NCBI GenBank assembly: GCA_964633115.1
Contig: CAZWEO010000003.1
Coordinates: 1 to 64,000 of the forward strand
Source of the DNA: B30-G6 sp964633115
GTDB lineage: Bacteria; Desulfobacterota; Desulfobacteria; Desulfobacterales; B30-G6
Direction of reading: 5' to 3'
DNA: 64,000 nucleotides
In this document: positions 18,401-26,609 of the stretch, piece by piece
Position numbering within the stretch: position 1 is the first letter of the stretch
How the letters are laid out: each line of letters starts with the position of its first letter
The notes under the pieces: generated by a model
What the model saw: the letters and a program-made list of their open reading frames with translations, nothing else
The model's database searches: none
What the model was told of the DNA's origin: nothing
Position numbers and translations under genes: made by a program

Positions 18401-18585
18401 GCCGAATTTAAGGCCTGCAATTTGGTATTAAAAGATTGCCATTCTGCCAGCTGGTCTTCATAACCGGATTTTTTGTTGTCGATAATGTCCACCCGGCGAT
18501 GTTCCACGGCAATCAACTGATCGATCATGTTGCGCCAGTCGAAACCGCTGGAAAGACCCGAAATTTGAAGTGTGCTCTCGGTCAT
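15484..18585 (-). CDS. fliD: Flagellar filament cap protein FliD (hook-associated protein 2), oversized
   Basis: A 1033-residue FliD, about 1.5 to 2 times the usual 450-680. The N-terminal domain (LSSGFDWRNMIDQLIAVEHR) and the C-terminal coiled coil (LQEKITSITEQIEQMEDRLD, then SQLQNQSDWL) are typical and form the cap leg regions. The middle has several Ser/Thr/Gly/Asp-rich flagellin-hook-IN-like repeats that account for the extra length and would be exposed at the filament tip. ATG at 18585 follows AAGGA. It heads an operon with fliS, the fliT-like gene and flaG and has its own sigma-28-like promoter. Confidence 0.95.
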   Translation of the reverse strand: MTESTLQISGLSSGFDWRNMIDQLIAVEHRRVDIIDNKKSGYEDQLAEWQSFNTKLQALNSAVADIKDPDSFNLFATGMSSNNINYLGSDLMSVSTDTDAARGSYSVRIMNLATSQKLASNPFTSHTEALGSAFAGDIIINGKVITIDATDSLTYLASSINNANSGADPTGVTASIVKYADNDYRLVLTSDETGEAGISLLNGGSENLLQQLGWKDNQSGVVKNTITSGSQSDRFQAPNVAIQSLLGLSTGEASSGSLTIGGTALTIDLASMSLNDIKDAINNAAIAGVSASVISETENHTTYYRLQIDGTQTFTDENNILNTLGILDHTSLDLSGKISANSLTHNGTDITASTLLNEIDGYNLFTAGGNPAGDYITLSGTDTAGGNIGTINFDISATTTIQDLLDQIESSYGNVVAYTTSDGKIQVDDLSGGASLSVALTATIQDSNSQLDFGNFDTDAARKREVIAGQDAIIEIDGVSVTTSSNVVDDVIAGVSLNLVGESDSTTITLNIEHDLDKIQSNFEALVENYNDVMGYINSQFTYDTEAEEAGGILFGDGTLRSVKADLTSLVSQTIWGLDNDFSSLGLIGIENRLNDEQQLELRIDQAKLEGYLRTNFKDVVALFVGQGTPSNSLVSYAGHTRETQAGEYAIHIDQAATRAQATGSVDLASGGIDETLTITQGENSAQISITSSMSMNDIINEINTELDGTYTQAIAGDEQLYVDGGQSSVIRSDTTWDSIYNSLGGQLAFANDDVVSFSGTTRNGTEVSGTYQISDINTDTVQGLLSAIEDAFSSNVTASIDTSGRLILHDTLEGYSQLTLSALSHVGEGEFFGSIDITAGAGDGSQTGRYAMGIAASVDDNNHIELTNDAFGSASSFSISQVTSQLGLIDGDYSGLDVAGTIDGESATGSGQILTGNDGNTNTDGLSISYRGNADNIDVGTFKMTLGVSEQFDRALFNITDSIDGYVTFKQNSLQEKITSITEQIEQMEDRLDKKMQRLINQYVSMELTLSQLQNQSDWLTGQVSAIFNGWN

Positions 18586-18668
18586 TGGTGTTTTCCTTTT
18601 GGGTTATTGCAGCCTTCCTGCTGCTACCAGGACCTACATAGGGAACATTTTGCCCCAGCATACTAGTC

Positions 18669-18696
18669 CTATCGGAAAAAAATTCCCAAAACTTAA
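18669..18696 (-). promoter_or_regulatory. Sigma-28-like promoter of fliD
   Basis: Minus strand TTAAGTTT-N12-TCCGATAG. It lies between the fliC terminator and the fliD start. Confidence 0.65.
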
Positions 18697-18738
18697 GCGA
18701 ATTCTGTCGTTTTAAAAAAGTGTGCAAAATTTCTGCCA

Positions 18739-18787
18739 CATAGTAAAAGCCGCTTCAAAATGTAATTTTGAAGCGGCTTTTACTATG
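18739..18787 (-). terminator. Strong rho-independent-type terminator behind fliC
   Basis: A perfect 23-bp inverted repeat with a 3-nt loop; the core is AAAAGCCGCTTCAAAAT and its complement, with A/T-rich flanks giving T-runs on either strand. It is placed between the end of fliC and the fliD promoter. Confidence 0.85.
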
Positions 18788-18790
18788 TGA

Positions 18791-18822
18791 AACCCCGTTT
18801 CCGGTGTTTCGGAAACGGGGTT
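18791..18822 (-). terminator. Second hairpin behind fliC
   Basis: A 12-bp stem AACCCCGTTTCC / GGAAACGGGGTT with an 8-nt loop and no T-run. It lies just before the main terminator on the fliC transcript and may stabilise the mRNA 3' end. Confidence 0.5.
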
Positions 18823-18854
18823 GGTTGGGGTTATCGGGTATTGGGAAAGAACGA

Positions 18855-19958
18855 TTATCCGAAGAGGGACAATACATTCTGAGGTGCCATATTGGCCTGG
18901 GCCAGCATGGCTGTACCAGCTTGCATCAGAATCTGAGTTTTGGTAAAGCTCGTCATTTCAGCGGCCATATCCACGTCGCGAATGACCGATTCCGCCGCCG
19001 TAAAGTTCTCGGCGGTAATGGTCAGGTTGGCGGACGCATAGGTCAGGCGGTTCTGATAGGCACCAATATCGCCACGGCTGCCTGCCAGGGTGGCGATGGC
19101 GGCATCGATCGTCGAAAGCGCCGAATAGGCGTTGGCGGACGTATTGATGTCATTGTTGGCTATGCCCAGGATGGCAGTGTTGGCATCGCCCAAGGATACG
19201 CCCAATTGCGATTGGGCATTTTCCTCGTAGCCAATCTGGAAGGCCGCAGTCGCACCGGCATCTACGGTTATGTCCGCAGCAGCCAGAGCTGCAGCAGCTG
19301 TGGTGGCCACAAAGGCTCCGGAGTAGCCGAAACTCACACCGAGGGTTGAAAAGGTGGCTGTACCGGTTGATCCACCACCGTCGGTCAACGTCACAGTTTC
19401 GGCTACGCCGTCTTTGGTCAGCGTGAGATCGGCTCCGGAGGCGGTAACCGTGTAAGCGCCGGTGGCAGCATTGGTGGCGGTAACGTCATAAACGTTGGCA
19501 ATGGAATCCCACTCGTCGGTGGTGTTACCGGCGGTGAAACTGCCGTTGATCAGAGCCACGCCAGCATACTTGGTGGAATCGGCAATACGGTCGACTTCAC
19601 TAACCAGGGAATTGTATTCCGCGGAAACCTTGCTAATATCGCCGCCTACGTTGGCAGATGCTGCCTGGGTGGCCAGCTCCTTCATCCGGGTGAGGATGTC
19701 GGCGATGGTGTCCATGGCGCCTTCTGCGGTCTGCAGCAGGGCGTTTGCTTCGGCGATGTTTCTCTGGGCAACCTTCACCGATGCGATGTCGGCCCGAAAA
19801 GTCTGTGAAATGGCCAATCCAGCAGCATCATCCTTGGCGGAATTGATGCGGAAACCGGAAGAAAGTCTTTCTAAAGATTTGCTCATGTTAGAATCTGAAA
19901 CTGTCAGGTTTCGATGAGCCGTCATTGCCGCGATGTTGTTTTGAATTCTTAAACCCAT
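18855..19958 (-). CDS. fliC: Flagellin
   Basis: A 367-residue flagellin. The N-terminal D0/D1 part (GLRIQNNIAAMTAHRNL; LERLSSGFRINSAKDDAAGL) and the C-terminal D1/D0 part (ESVIRDVDMAAEMTSFTKTQ; MLAQANMAPQNVLSLFG) are complete; the variable centre is short and rich in Ala, Thr, Gly and Val. The filament subunit is exported through the flagellar type III system. ATG at 19958 is chosen because flagellins start at this motif and GGAGGATATTACA precedes it; the frame stays open about 36 codons further up but that stretch is leader. It is transcribed alone from a sigma-28-like promoter and closed by a strong terminator. The neighbouring glycosyltransferases suggest it may be glycosylated. Confidence 0.97.
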   Translation of the reverse strand: MGLRIQNNIAAMTAHRNLTVSDSNMSKSLERLSSGFRINSAKDDAAGLAISQTFRADIASVKVAQRNIAEANALLQTAEGAMDTIADILTRMKELATQAASANVGGDISKVSAEYNSLVSEVDRIADSTKYAGVALINGSFTAGNTTDEWDSIANVYDVTATNAATGAYTVTASGADLTLTKDGVAETVTLTDGGGSTGTATFSTLGVSFGYSGAFVATTAAAALAAADITVDAGATAAFQIGYEENAQSQLGVSLGDANTAILGIANNDINTSANAYSALSTIDAAIATLAGSRGDIGAYQNRLTYASANLTITAENFTAAESVIRDVDMAAEMTSFTKTQILMQAGTAMLAQANMAPQNVLSLFG

Positions 19959-20111
19959 TGTAATATCCTCCTTGATATTGTGTTTTTGCCGCCTTTGGGC
20001 GGTCTGTGTGGTTTTGGCATCCTTGCCATTTAGTTGCGATCCGAATTTCGTATTATGCTTACCCATACCCCCTTTCGTGAAATTTGGGATCGTCTCGAAC
20101 CTTCAAGGCTT

Positions 20112-20139
20112 ATATCGGCAGGCGGATCGTTGAACTTTA
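20112..20139 (-). promoter_or_regulatory. Sigma-28-like promoter of fliC
   Basis: Minus strand TAAAGTTC-N12-GCCGATAT, close to the FliA consensus. It leaves a leader of about 150 nt. Confidence 0.8.
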
Positions 20140-20180
20140 GTTTTTTTTTGCGGGTTTTGTGTTTTGGTTTTGGTGTTTTG

Positions 20181-20254
20181 GGGTGCAAGTTGCGGGTTGC
20201 GGGTGTCGAGTAGCGAGTTGCGCGTTACGGGTATTGGGGCACGGGTTGCGGGGT
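20181..20254. repeat. GC-rich stutter repeat, copy 1
   Basis: Reiterated variants of GGGTTGCGGGTGTCGAG, CGAGTTGCG and TTACGGGTA. The complementary units (CAACTCG, CGACACTCG, CCCCGCACC) recur at 55785-55876. Non-coding. Confidence 0.5.
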
Positions 20255-20264
20255 ACCTGTAGCC

Positions 20265-21887
20265 TTAAGGCGTTGCACCCGCAAGCAGTGATTGGAAACG
20301 TTCGAGCTTAAAGCAAGTTGGGGCGATCTGGGCAGCCAGTTTCAAAGTCGGTTCCGCTAGTGGCCAAAACCGTTTTTGGACCAAAGCTTCTGCCAAATCA
20401 TAGATGAGCAGTCCCAGATCATCAAGGGAGTCCAGACACCGATTGGTTTCAAAACCCAGCAAAGGCAACCACACTTCCAGTTCGTTTATTAGGTTTTGAA
20501 TGGCATTCTGGTGCCAATAAATCCGGATTTGTAGGAGGTGTTGGAAGTGTTGATCAATTTCAGACAACTGATTGGCAGGCGCACGTTGCAGACAGGATTG
20601 GGCCGCCTTTAGTTCCTCTTGTTGTAAATAGTTATGGCTGAGACTGAGATACAGTCCCGGATTGTTTTGTAAGACAGTGGGAACAAGATTTTGGGTACAA
20701 CCGCACTCATAGGCTCGTGCCAGCCAGTAAAGGGCATCGGTATGCCTTTGCTGTTTTATATAAAAAAGGTATATTCCTTCTGCCGTGTGCATGCTCTGAC
20801 CGCTATCTTCAAACGCTTTGCGGAAATACCGATCCGCAGTTGAATAATCTTTTTGCATATAGTGGGCACAAGCTAAACCGGTGAATACTTCACTGCGTTT
20901 AGCGCAGTTAAAACAATAACAGCTGCCATTGCCGACTTTGGATGGGTCTTCCTGCAATTCTACGTACATTTGTAGGAAACGTTGCGATTGGCGCATACAA
21001 AGGTCCAAGCGTTTTTGTTTAAAAAGAACCGTGCTCAAAATATGGCAGATATCCAGACTCAGGCCAAAGGTTTCAGTTGCCTCATGACAGAACCGTTCGG
21101 CAGATTGTAATTCTTTTAGGGCGTAGAGGGCTGCAGCGACCAAATAAAAATTATTGAGATAATAGGTTGGCTTCGTATCGTTTTGGCGCATAATATCCAG
21201 CGATTTTTGGCCGTACTCGACTACCTTTATATAATCTTTGTTCATGGAGTGGGATGCGGCCAGCTGGTAAAGGCAGTAACCATCATGGGGATTGTCCGCG
21301 AGGGATTTCTTTAGTAGCGTCGTGGTACGGACATGTTTGGCCTGCATCAGTTCGGGTGACAAATCGTATCCATAATGTCTGAATCTTAATCGGCTATAGG
21401 CTTGGGTTCCGGTGGTTTGGAGTTGATTATGAACCGAATGGGTATAATGCATGCCTAAATGGTTTTTAAAGATCCGTACCTGATTTAAAAACCCCTTTTG
21501 CATGCCGGACTGATCCAGATCATAACACTGTAAAAAGAGAAAGCTGGCCTCGGTTTCAGTCAATGTCGGTTTGACATGCCATGTATCTTCGCAAAAAAAC
21601 TCTTCATCTGCATCTATGATTAAAATCCAGTCACATACCGCATAACGGAGAGACTGATTTCTATGTAGACTAAAATTATGCTCCCATGGGTGATGGTATA
21701 CGCGGGCGCCAAAGCTTTTGGCGATTTCGATGGTGCCATCCTCAGACCCGGTATCCACGATAATGATTTCATCCACAAAGCCGGCGATACTGGCCAGGCA
21801 GCGTGACAACGTCTGTTCTTCGTTTTTAACGATCATGCAGGCGGAAATCGTGGGAGCCGGGTGACTCTTTTTCGTAATTTCTGTCAT
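20265..21887 (-). CDS. Family 2 glycosyltransferase with TPR-like C-terminus
   Basis: A 540-residue protein. The GT2 domain (about 10-230) shows SACMIVKNEEQTLSRCL, VDTGSEDGTIEIAK, HHPWEHNFSLHRNQSLR and the metal-binding DxD in IIDADEEF. The rest is an all-helical TPR-like repeat region with a conserved Cys-containing stretch. It would transfer a sugar from a nucleotide sugar to a protein or glycan acceptor in the cytoplasm. It is a clear paralogue of 24881-26503, sharing HYGYDLS, QLAASHSM and KRSEVFTGLAC. I use ATG at 21887; a TTG two codons earlier is possible. A sigma-54 promoter at 22006-22021 ties it to the flagellar regulon, and it lies directly upstream of fliC, making flagellin a likely acceptor by inference. 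Confidence 0.88.
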   Translation of the reverse strand: MTEITKKSHPAPTISACMIVKNEEQTLSRCLASIAGFVDEIIIVDTGSEDGTIEIAKSFGARVYHHPWEHNFSLHRNQSLRYAVCDWILIIDADEEFFCEDTWHVKPTLTETEASFLFLQCYDLDQSGMQKGFLNQVRIFKNHLGMHYTHSVHNQLQTTGTQAYSRLRFRHYGYDLSPELMQAKHVRTTTLLKKSLADNPHDGYCLYQLAASHSMNKDYIKVVEYGQKSLDIMRQNDTKPTYYLNNFYLVAAALYALKELQSAERFCHEATETFGLSLDICHILSTVLFKQKRLDLCMRQSQRFLQMYVELQEDPSKVGNGSCYCFNCAKRSEVFTGLACAHYMQKDYSTADRYFRKAFEDSGQSMHTAEGIYLFYIKQQRHTDALYWLARAYECGCTQNLVPTVLQNNPGLYLSLSHNYLQQEELKAAQSCLQRAPANQLSEIDQHFQHLLQIRIYWHQNAIQNLINELEVWLPLLGFETNRCLDSLDDLGLLIYDLAEALVQKRFWPLAEPTLKLAAQIAPTCFKLERFQSLLAGATP

Positions 21888-22005
21888 TGTCAAATTCGCT
21901 TTGGGGGCTGGTCGGGCACGCGTGTCAGCCTAGTCATCAACTTACGCTTGGCCCCATACCTGAAACCCTATCAGTCTGATGTTATAAGAATGCAGGGCTT
22001 AAAAT

Positions 22006-22021
22006 TGCAACTTACATGCCA
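22006..22021 (-). promoter_or_regulatory. Sigma-54 promoter of the fliC-adjacent glycosyltransferase
   Basis: Minus strand TGGCAT-GTAAG-TTGCA with exact spacing. Confidence 0.8.
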
Positions 22022-22162
22022 TACAATTGTATTGGTCGGCCAGTTTCTGGTTGGAGCCGGTGGATAGCCCGGCCGGCAGGTATAAACATAGGGTTTCTCA
22101 TCGCTTATCCTGCAGTTTGATCTCAGATAAATCTTATGACATGGCAATTAGTCCATGCCTGA

Positions 22163-22180
22163 TTGTCAATATTATGACAG
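22163..22180. promoter_or_regulatory. Putative activator-binding site (TGTCA-N6-TGACA)
   Basis: TTGTCAATATTATGACAG, about 165 bp upstream of the -12 element at 22007. Confidence 0.55.
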
Positions 22181-22446
22181 TTTTCAGGGTACGAGATCAT
22201 TTCGTACTTATGCGACCGTTTGGGATAAGTCGGTCACGGGCAGTTTGTGATCGGTTTAAACCGTCAAAAAAGCATCAGAACAGGCGTGTCAAGCATTCAG
22301 GCGGCCATAAATCTTACAACTTATGCTGAAAATAGCCCTAAGACCTTGACTTTTCATTAAAAAGGCAGTTGCTATGGTACTTGGATCGATTCATGCATAT
22401 ACCCTGAGATATATTAAAAGAATAGGGTAAGGAATCCGGTCGGTTT

Positions 22447-24861
22447 ATGGACCCTGAAAATGACATACAACACGGTGAAGCCGAATTTAATCAAGGTCGG
22501 GTTGCGGAAGCCCAGGCGATATTCGAATCGCTACTGAAAAAGGATCCCGGGAATTGGGAGGCTTTGAACAATCTGGGCGTCATTCACTACAGCCAGGCTG
22601 ATTTGAAGACGGCGGAACAATTTTTTCGACAAGCTGCCAATGCCAAGCCTGATTTTTCTGATCCTTTGATAAATTTGGCGGATATATACCGGAAAGAAGA
22701 AAGCTGGCAAGCGGCGGTCGATGTTTTGCACCAATGCAGGCGACTCGAACCGGGAAATACCGACCTTTTAAATCAACTGAGTGTTATATATCTGGAACTC
22801 AATGAAGTCGAAAAGGCCCGCAAGGCTTTGATCCGCTCACTAGAAATTGATCCCGCCCAAAAGACACCCCGAGAATCATTAGCTTTACTTGGTGGCCATC
22901 TGTCCCCAATAAACCGTCAAACCCACCCAGACCGGACCAATCTTAATGGGGATATCGAACCGACTGGTGAGGCCCAAAGGAATTTCAGGGAGCGCGACTG
23001 TAGTGCCGGACGAAAGTCTAAAAAGGCGGCATCAGCTGGTCTAAAAATTGCCTTTTTATGTATGCCCGGCCTTGAATCATTTCTATCTGATATTATTGGT
23101 TATTTAAATAAAATGTATGCGGTAAGAGCCTGCGTCAGCACAGATCGCCGCGAGCTGGCTGCAGCTGTTCAATGGGCGGATATTATCTGGCTGGAATGGG
23201 GTAATGAAGTCGCCATCCATGTCACCAACCAAATGCAAAAAGAGTTGCAGCATAAGAAGGTGATTTGTCGTATTCACAGCTATGAGGTGTTGGGAGGATT
23301 TCTGGAACAGATCCAGTGGCAGTATATTGACAAGGTTGTATTTGTGGCTGATCATATTCGGCAAATGGCTTTGGACTTGTCCCCCCAGCTATCCCAAAAG
23401 ACCGAAACCATGGTCCTTCACAACGGGATCAATTCGAAACTGTTTCCGTTTAAAAAGCGGGTTCCGGGATTCAACCTGGCAGTCGTAAACGGGATCAGCT
23501 TTAAAAAGAATCCGAGTATGTGGATTGAAATCATCAGCCGCCTGATAAAAATCAATCCCCAATATACCCTCAAGATTGCCGGGCAATTCCAAGATCGGCG
23601 ATATCAATATTATTTGGAAAATATGCTGGATCAACTAGCGCTCCACAACAATCTGCTCTTTTTTGGTCACGTTGCTGATATTCCCGATTGGTTTGACCGC
23701 GAAAAAATAAACTACCTGCTTACCACCAGTCCCTTTGAATCCTTTGGCTATAGTATCGGAGAGGCCATGGCCCTGGGTTGCCGACCGTTGATACATGCTT
23801 TCCCGGGCGCTCAAGAGATCTGGCCGGCTGGCTGTATCTTTAAGTGCGTAGATGAATTAGTTGACCTGGTATTGGATAAGGATCATTATGACTCCGAGTC
23901 ATACCGGGCGTATGTGACCGAACGATACGGGTTGGATCATCAGATCAAACAGATCGAGAATTTACTCCAGGAGATGACCACATCACCGGGCAGGCGTTAT
24001 CAAGTATCCGAGCCGATGAGTCCCAATTCAAATGAATCTAAGAATTCCAGGGATCAGGCGGTGGACTTGGAGCACTACCATAATCCCTCTCGCTCTTTTA
24101 TTGTAACCGGAATTCCCAGAAGCGGCACCAGCCTGTTTTCTGCATTGCTTAATGATCTGGACAATGTCGTTTGTTTGAATGAAATTGAATATGCGGTTGA
24201 TTCGCTACCAAAAGCTTTTACAGAGATCCGGCGTAAAATTACTCTGGGCATGCCCATCCCCAATCGCTACGATCGTACCGGTAAGCTGACAACCGATACA
24301 CAAGGAAGCGGTGCCAAGGTCGATCATCGCATAATCCAGGGCGCAGACCAGAATGTTGTGATCGGCTCAAAAGTCAACATCCCCTATTTAAACCACATTC
24401 AGCGGATTTTTGACTATGGCTACAAAACCATAGCGATCGTGCGCAATCCTGTCTACGCCATCGGGAGCTGGAATAGCCCCAAGGCACATATTATTCCTGA
24501 GGCACATGTAAGCGATACGGATCAGCATCCCCGTTGGCGGAGTTTCAAATTTGCCACCCATGATAAAATTGAGCGGCAGGCCCAAATTTGGAATTATTAT
24601 GCCGAGCTCATCTGGCGCAGGCGCAAGCAAATTAGGATTTATACTTATGAAGCCTTAACATCAAATCCAGAAGATCTATTAGTAGACTTAAGCGCCTATC
24701 TAGGTGTCATAGCGCCAACGACCATCACACCACTAAAAAACCTGAATGTCGATTCACGCTATCCCCATATGGATGCTATCCGGGCAGCCGTGGCAAAATA
24801 TTGTCCCATCAAGGCTGTTTTCGGATATGGGGCTGTCGATTCGGTACGAATGACTGCGTAA
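22447..24861 (+). CDS. TPR - family 4-like glycosyltransferase - sulfotransferase fusion protein
   Basis: An 804-residue three-domain protein. TPR repeats cover about 1-145 (WEALNNLGVIHYSQADLKTAE; LINLADIYRKEESWQ). A GT-B glycosyltransferase of family 4 type covers about 200-510 (VVNGISFKKNPSMWIEII; SPFESFGYSIGEAMALGC, the E-x7-E-like donor motif). A sulfotransferase-like domain covers about 550-800, with a PAPS 5'-phosphosulfate loop (TGIPRSGTSLFSALL) and a 3'-phosphate-binding region (AIVRNPVYAIGSW). The fusion implies that a sugar is added and a sulfate or related group is transferred in one pathway, probably on a protein-linked glycan. ATG at 22447 has AAGGA at 12 nt. It ends 19 nt from the convergent second GT2 gene. 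Confidence 0.85.
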   Translation: MDPENDIQHGEAEFNQGRVAEAQAIFESLLKKDPGNWEALNNLGVIHYSQADLKTAEQFFRQAANAKPDFSDPLINLADIYRKEESWQAAVDVLHQCRRLEPGNTDLLNQLSVIYLELNEVEKARKALIRSLEIDPAQKTPRESLALLGGHLSPINRQTHPDRTNLNGDIEPTGEAQRNFRERDCSAGRKSKKAASAGLKIAFLCMPGLESFLSDIIGYLNKMYAVRACVSTDRRELAAAVQWADIIWLEWGNEVAIHVTNQMQKELQHKKVICRIHSYEVLGGFLEQIQWQYIDKVVFVADHIRQMALDLSPQLSQKTETMVLHNGINSKLFPFKKRVPGFNLAVVNGISFKKNPSMWIEIISRLIKINPQYTLKIAGQFQDRRYQYYLENMLDQLALHNNLLFFGHVADIPDWFDREKINYLLTTSPFESFGYSIGEAMALGCRPLIHAFPGAQEIWPAGCIFKCVDELVDLVLDKDHYDSESYRAYVTERYGLDHQIKQIENLLQEMTTSPGRRYQVSEPMSPNSNESKNSRDQAVDLEHYHNPSRSFIVTGIPRSGTSLFSALLNDLDNVVCLNEIEYAVDSLPKAFTEIRRKITLGMPIPNRYDRTGKLTTDTQGSGAKVDHRIIQGADQNVVIGSKVNIPYLNHIQRIFDYGYKTIAIVRNPVYAIGSWNSPKAHIIPEAHVSDTDQHPRWRSFKFATHDKIERQAQIWNYYAELIWRRRKQIRIYTYEALTSNPEDLLVDLSAYLGVIAPTTITPLKNLNVDSRYPHMDAIRAAVAKYCPIKAVFGYGAVDSVRMTA

Positions 24862-24880
24862 TCAAGCCCGAAAAGGTTGC

Positions 24881-26503
24881 TTACTGTTGTTCGGCTGTAG
24901 CTAGGATCTGCTGGAAGTGCTGCGGCTCGATTGCGGCTGGTGCGATTTGGACGGCCAGTTTGAGCGCCGTCTCGGCCAATTGCCATTGTTGCTGTTTTGC
25001 CAATAAGGTGGCAGTATCATGGATCAGTCTTGCCAGATCTTCAAAAGAATTGAGGCATCCGTCGGCCTGTAAGCCCAGTCGTGCCAGCAGCGTTTCCAAT
25101 TCTCTTAGCATCTCTTCAATGGCGTTTTGAGCCCAATAAATCCGGATTTGGACTAGATGTTTACGGAGGATATCGTCTTGAGGAAGCGGGTTTCTGACGA
25201 TGGATTGAATACATGCCTGAGCAGGATCGGGCAGGTTTTGAAGCAGGTAGTAATCGGCAAGGTTTAAATACTGTTCGGGCTGGTATTTAAAAATCGGGGA
25301 TTCTTGGCCCTGGGCACGGCCGGCCTCAAAAGCCCGGACCAGCCATGGTTGGGCGCTGGTTTGCATCTGCTGTTCAATATAAAAATTATAAATGTTTTCA
25401 GATAATTGCATTTTATTGTCGCCGTCATCAAATGCTTGATAAAAGTACTGATCGGCAGTTTGAAAATCTTTGTCTATAAAAAAGGTACAGGCCAGCCCCA
25501 TGAATATTTCGCTACGTTTGGGGCGGCTGAAGCAATAGATGCTGCCACTGCCGATTAGTGCGGGATCCTTTTCAATTTGTGCATATATATCGAGATAAGC
25601 AAATGACATGGCCCGGCATTGCTGATAGGATTGACGCCGAAAATAAATGGCTGCCAGGATGTGGTGGATGTCCAGATGCTGATCAAAGTATGTAAGCGCT
25701 TCCAAACAGATTTGCTCGGCCGTTTCCAAATCTTCCAGGGCATAATAAGCCTGAGCCACCAGATAGAATGTGGTGATATAAAAATCATATAATTGCTTTT
25801 TCTCCCGCAAGAGATCGAGGGCTTTTTGACCGTGATTAATGGCTCTGGCGTAATCGCCGTGCATGGAGTAGGAGGCTGCCAACTGATGCCTGCTGTATGC
25901 ATCTTCAGGATTTGCTGCCAGCACCTCCTTTAGCAGTCCGGTTGTACGCATGAATTTCTGGGTCATTTTTTCTTTAGAAAGATCATAGCCGTAATGGTTG
26001 ACGCGGATACCACAAAAGTCGCCGGAACCCCGAGTATGCAATTGATTGTGAACCTTTTCGGTAAAGATCATGCCCATATTATTGCGGAAGAGGCGAATCA
26101 GATTATAGACACTTCGAACCGAATCGTGTTTGTCCATGTCATAAAACTGACAGTAATAGTAGTCGGCCGTGGCTTTGCAGACAGTATCCCTTAGGATGGC
26201 ACCACTGCCTGACACCAGCGCTTCATCGGCATCCAGCTGTAAGATCCAATCACCGCTGGCGTAGGCAAGGGATTGGTTGCGGTGTTTGCTAAAATTGTTT
26301 TCCCAGGGATGATGATGGACTTTGGCCCCAAAGCGTTTGGCGATGGAGACAGTTTCGTCCCTGGATCCGGTATCCACAACGATAATTTCGTCTACCCTTG
26401 CCTGCACACTTTCCAAGCAGCGCGCAAGACAATGTGCTTCATCCTTAACGATCATACATAGGGAAACGGTGCTTGTATTAGATTGATTGGTCGCCGGCAT
26501 CAT
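24881..26503 (-). CDS. Family 2 glycosyltransferase with TPR-like C-terminus (paralogue)
   Basis: A 540-residue paralogue of the 20265-21887 gene, with the same domain order: GT2 (SLCMIVKDEAHCLARCLESV; VDTGSRDETVSIAK; DxD in LQLDADEAL) and then TPR-like helices. ATG at 26503 follows AAGGAAT. It has its own sigma-54 promoter at 26579-26594. Two related transferases with a third fused enzyme between them suggest assembly of an oligosaccharide or modification of two sites or substrates; this is inference. Confidence 0.87.
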   Translation of the reverse strand: MMPATNQSNTSTVSLCMIVKDEAHCLARCLESVQARVDEIIVVDTGSRDETVSIAKRFGAKVHHHPWENNFSKHRNQSLAYASGDWILQLDADEALVSGSGAILRDTVCKATADYYYCQFYDMDKHDSVRSVYNLIRLFRNNMGMIFTEKVHNQLHTRGSGDFCGIRVNHYGYDLSKEKMTQKFMRTTGLLKEVLAANPEDAYSRHQLAASYSMHGDYARAINHGQKALDLLREKKQLYDFYITTFYLVAQAYYALEDLETAEQICLEALTYFDQHLDIHHILAAIYFRRQSYQQCRAMSFAYLDIYAQIEKDPALIGSGSIYCFSRPKRSEIFMGLACTFFIDKDFQTADQYFYQAFDDGDNKMQLSENIYNFYIEQQMQTSAQPWLVRAFEAGRAQGQESPIFKYQPEQYLNLADYYLLQNLPDPAQACIQSIVRNPLPQDDILRKHLVQIRIYWAQNAIEEMLRELETLLARLGLQADGCLNSFEDLARLIHDTATLLAKQQQWQLAETALKLAVQIAPAAIEPQHFQQILATAEQQ

Positions 26504-26578
26504 ATTCCTTATGGTTTTTGGTAAAGATGGTTAGATCAGTTTTATATGGAATCAGCACGATGTCATCGGAACTACAAA

Positions 26579-26594
26579 AGCAACAAACATGCCA
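26579..26594 (-). promoter_or_regulatory. Sigma-54 promoter of the second GT2 gene
   Basis: Minus strand TGGCAT-GTTTG-TTGCT with exact spacing; predicted start near 26568, about 65 nt before the ATG. Confidence 0.8.
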
Positions 26595-26609
26595 ATTTGA
26601 ATCGGTAAG

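Larger units (their letters stand above)
21888..22446. other. Intergenic region between divergent glycosyltransferase genes
   Basis: About 560 nt. It holds the leftward sigma-54 promoter (22006-22021), the enhancer-like element (22163-22180) and an inverted repeat GTACGA-N7-TCGTAC at about 22189-22207. No convincing promoter for the rightward gene was identified; a weak TTGACT element occurs near 22347. Confidence 0.55.

Noticed and set aside
19959..20066. N-terminal extension of flagellin by 36 residues
   Set aside because: Flagellins begin at the GLRIQNN motif, and a strong ribosome site lies directly before that ATG.
22340..22385. TTGACT followed by TTGCTATGG as a sigma-70 promoter for the fusion gene
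   Set aside because: The -35 match is fair but no good -10 hexamer stands at a proper distance, so it is not listed as a promoter.
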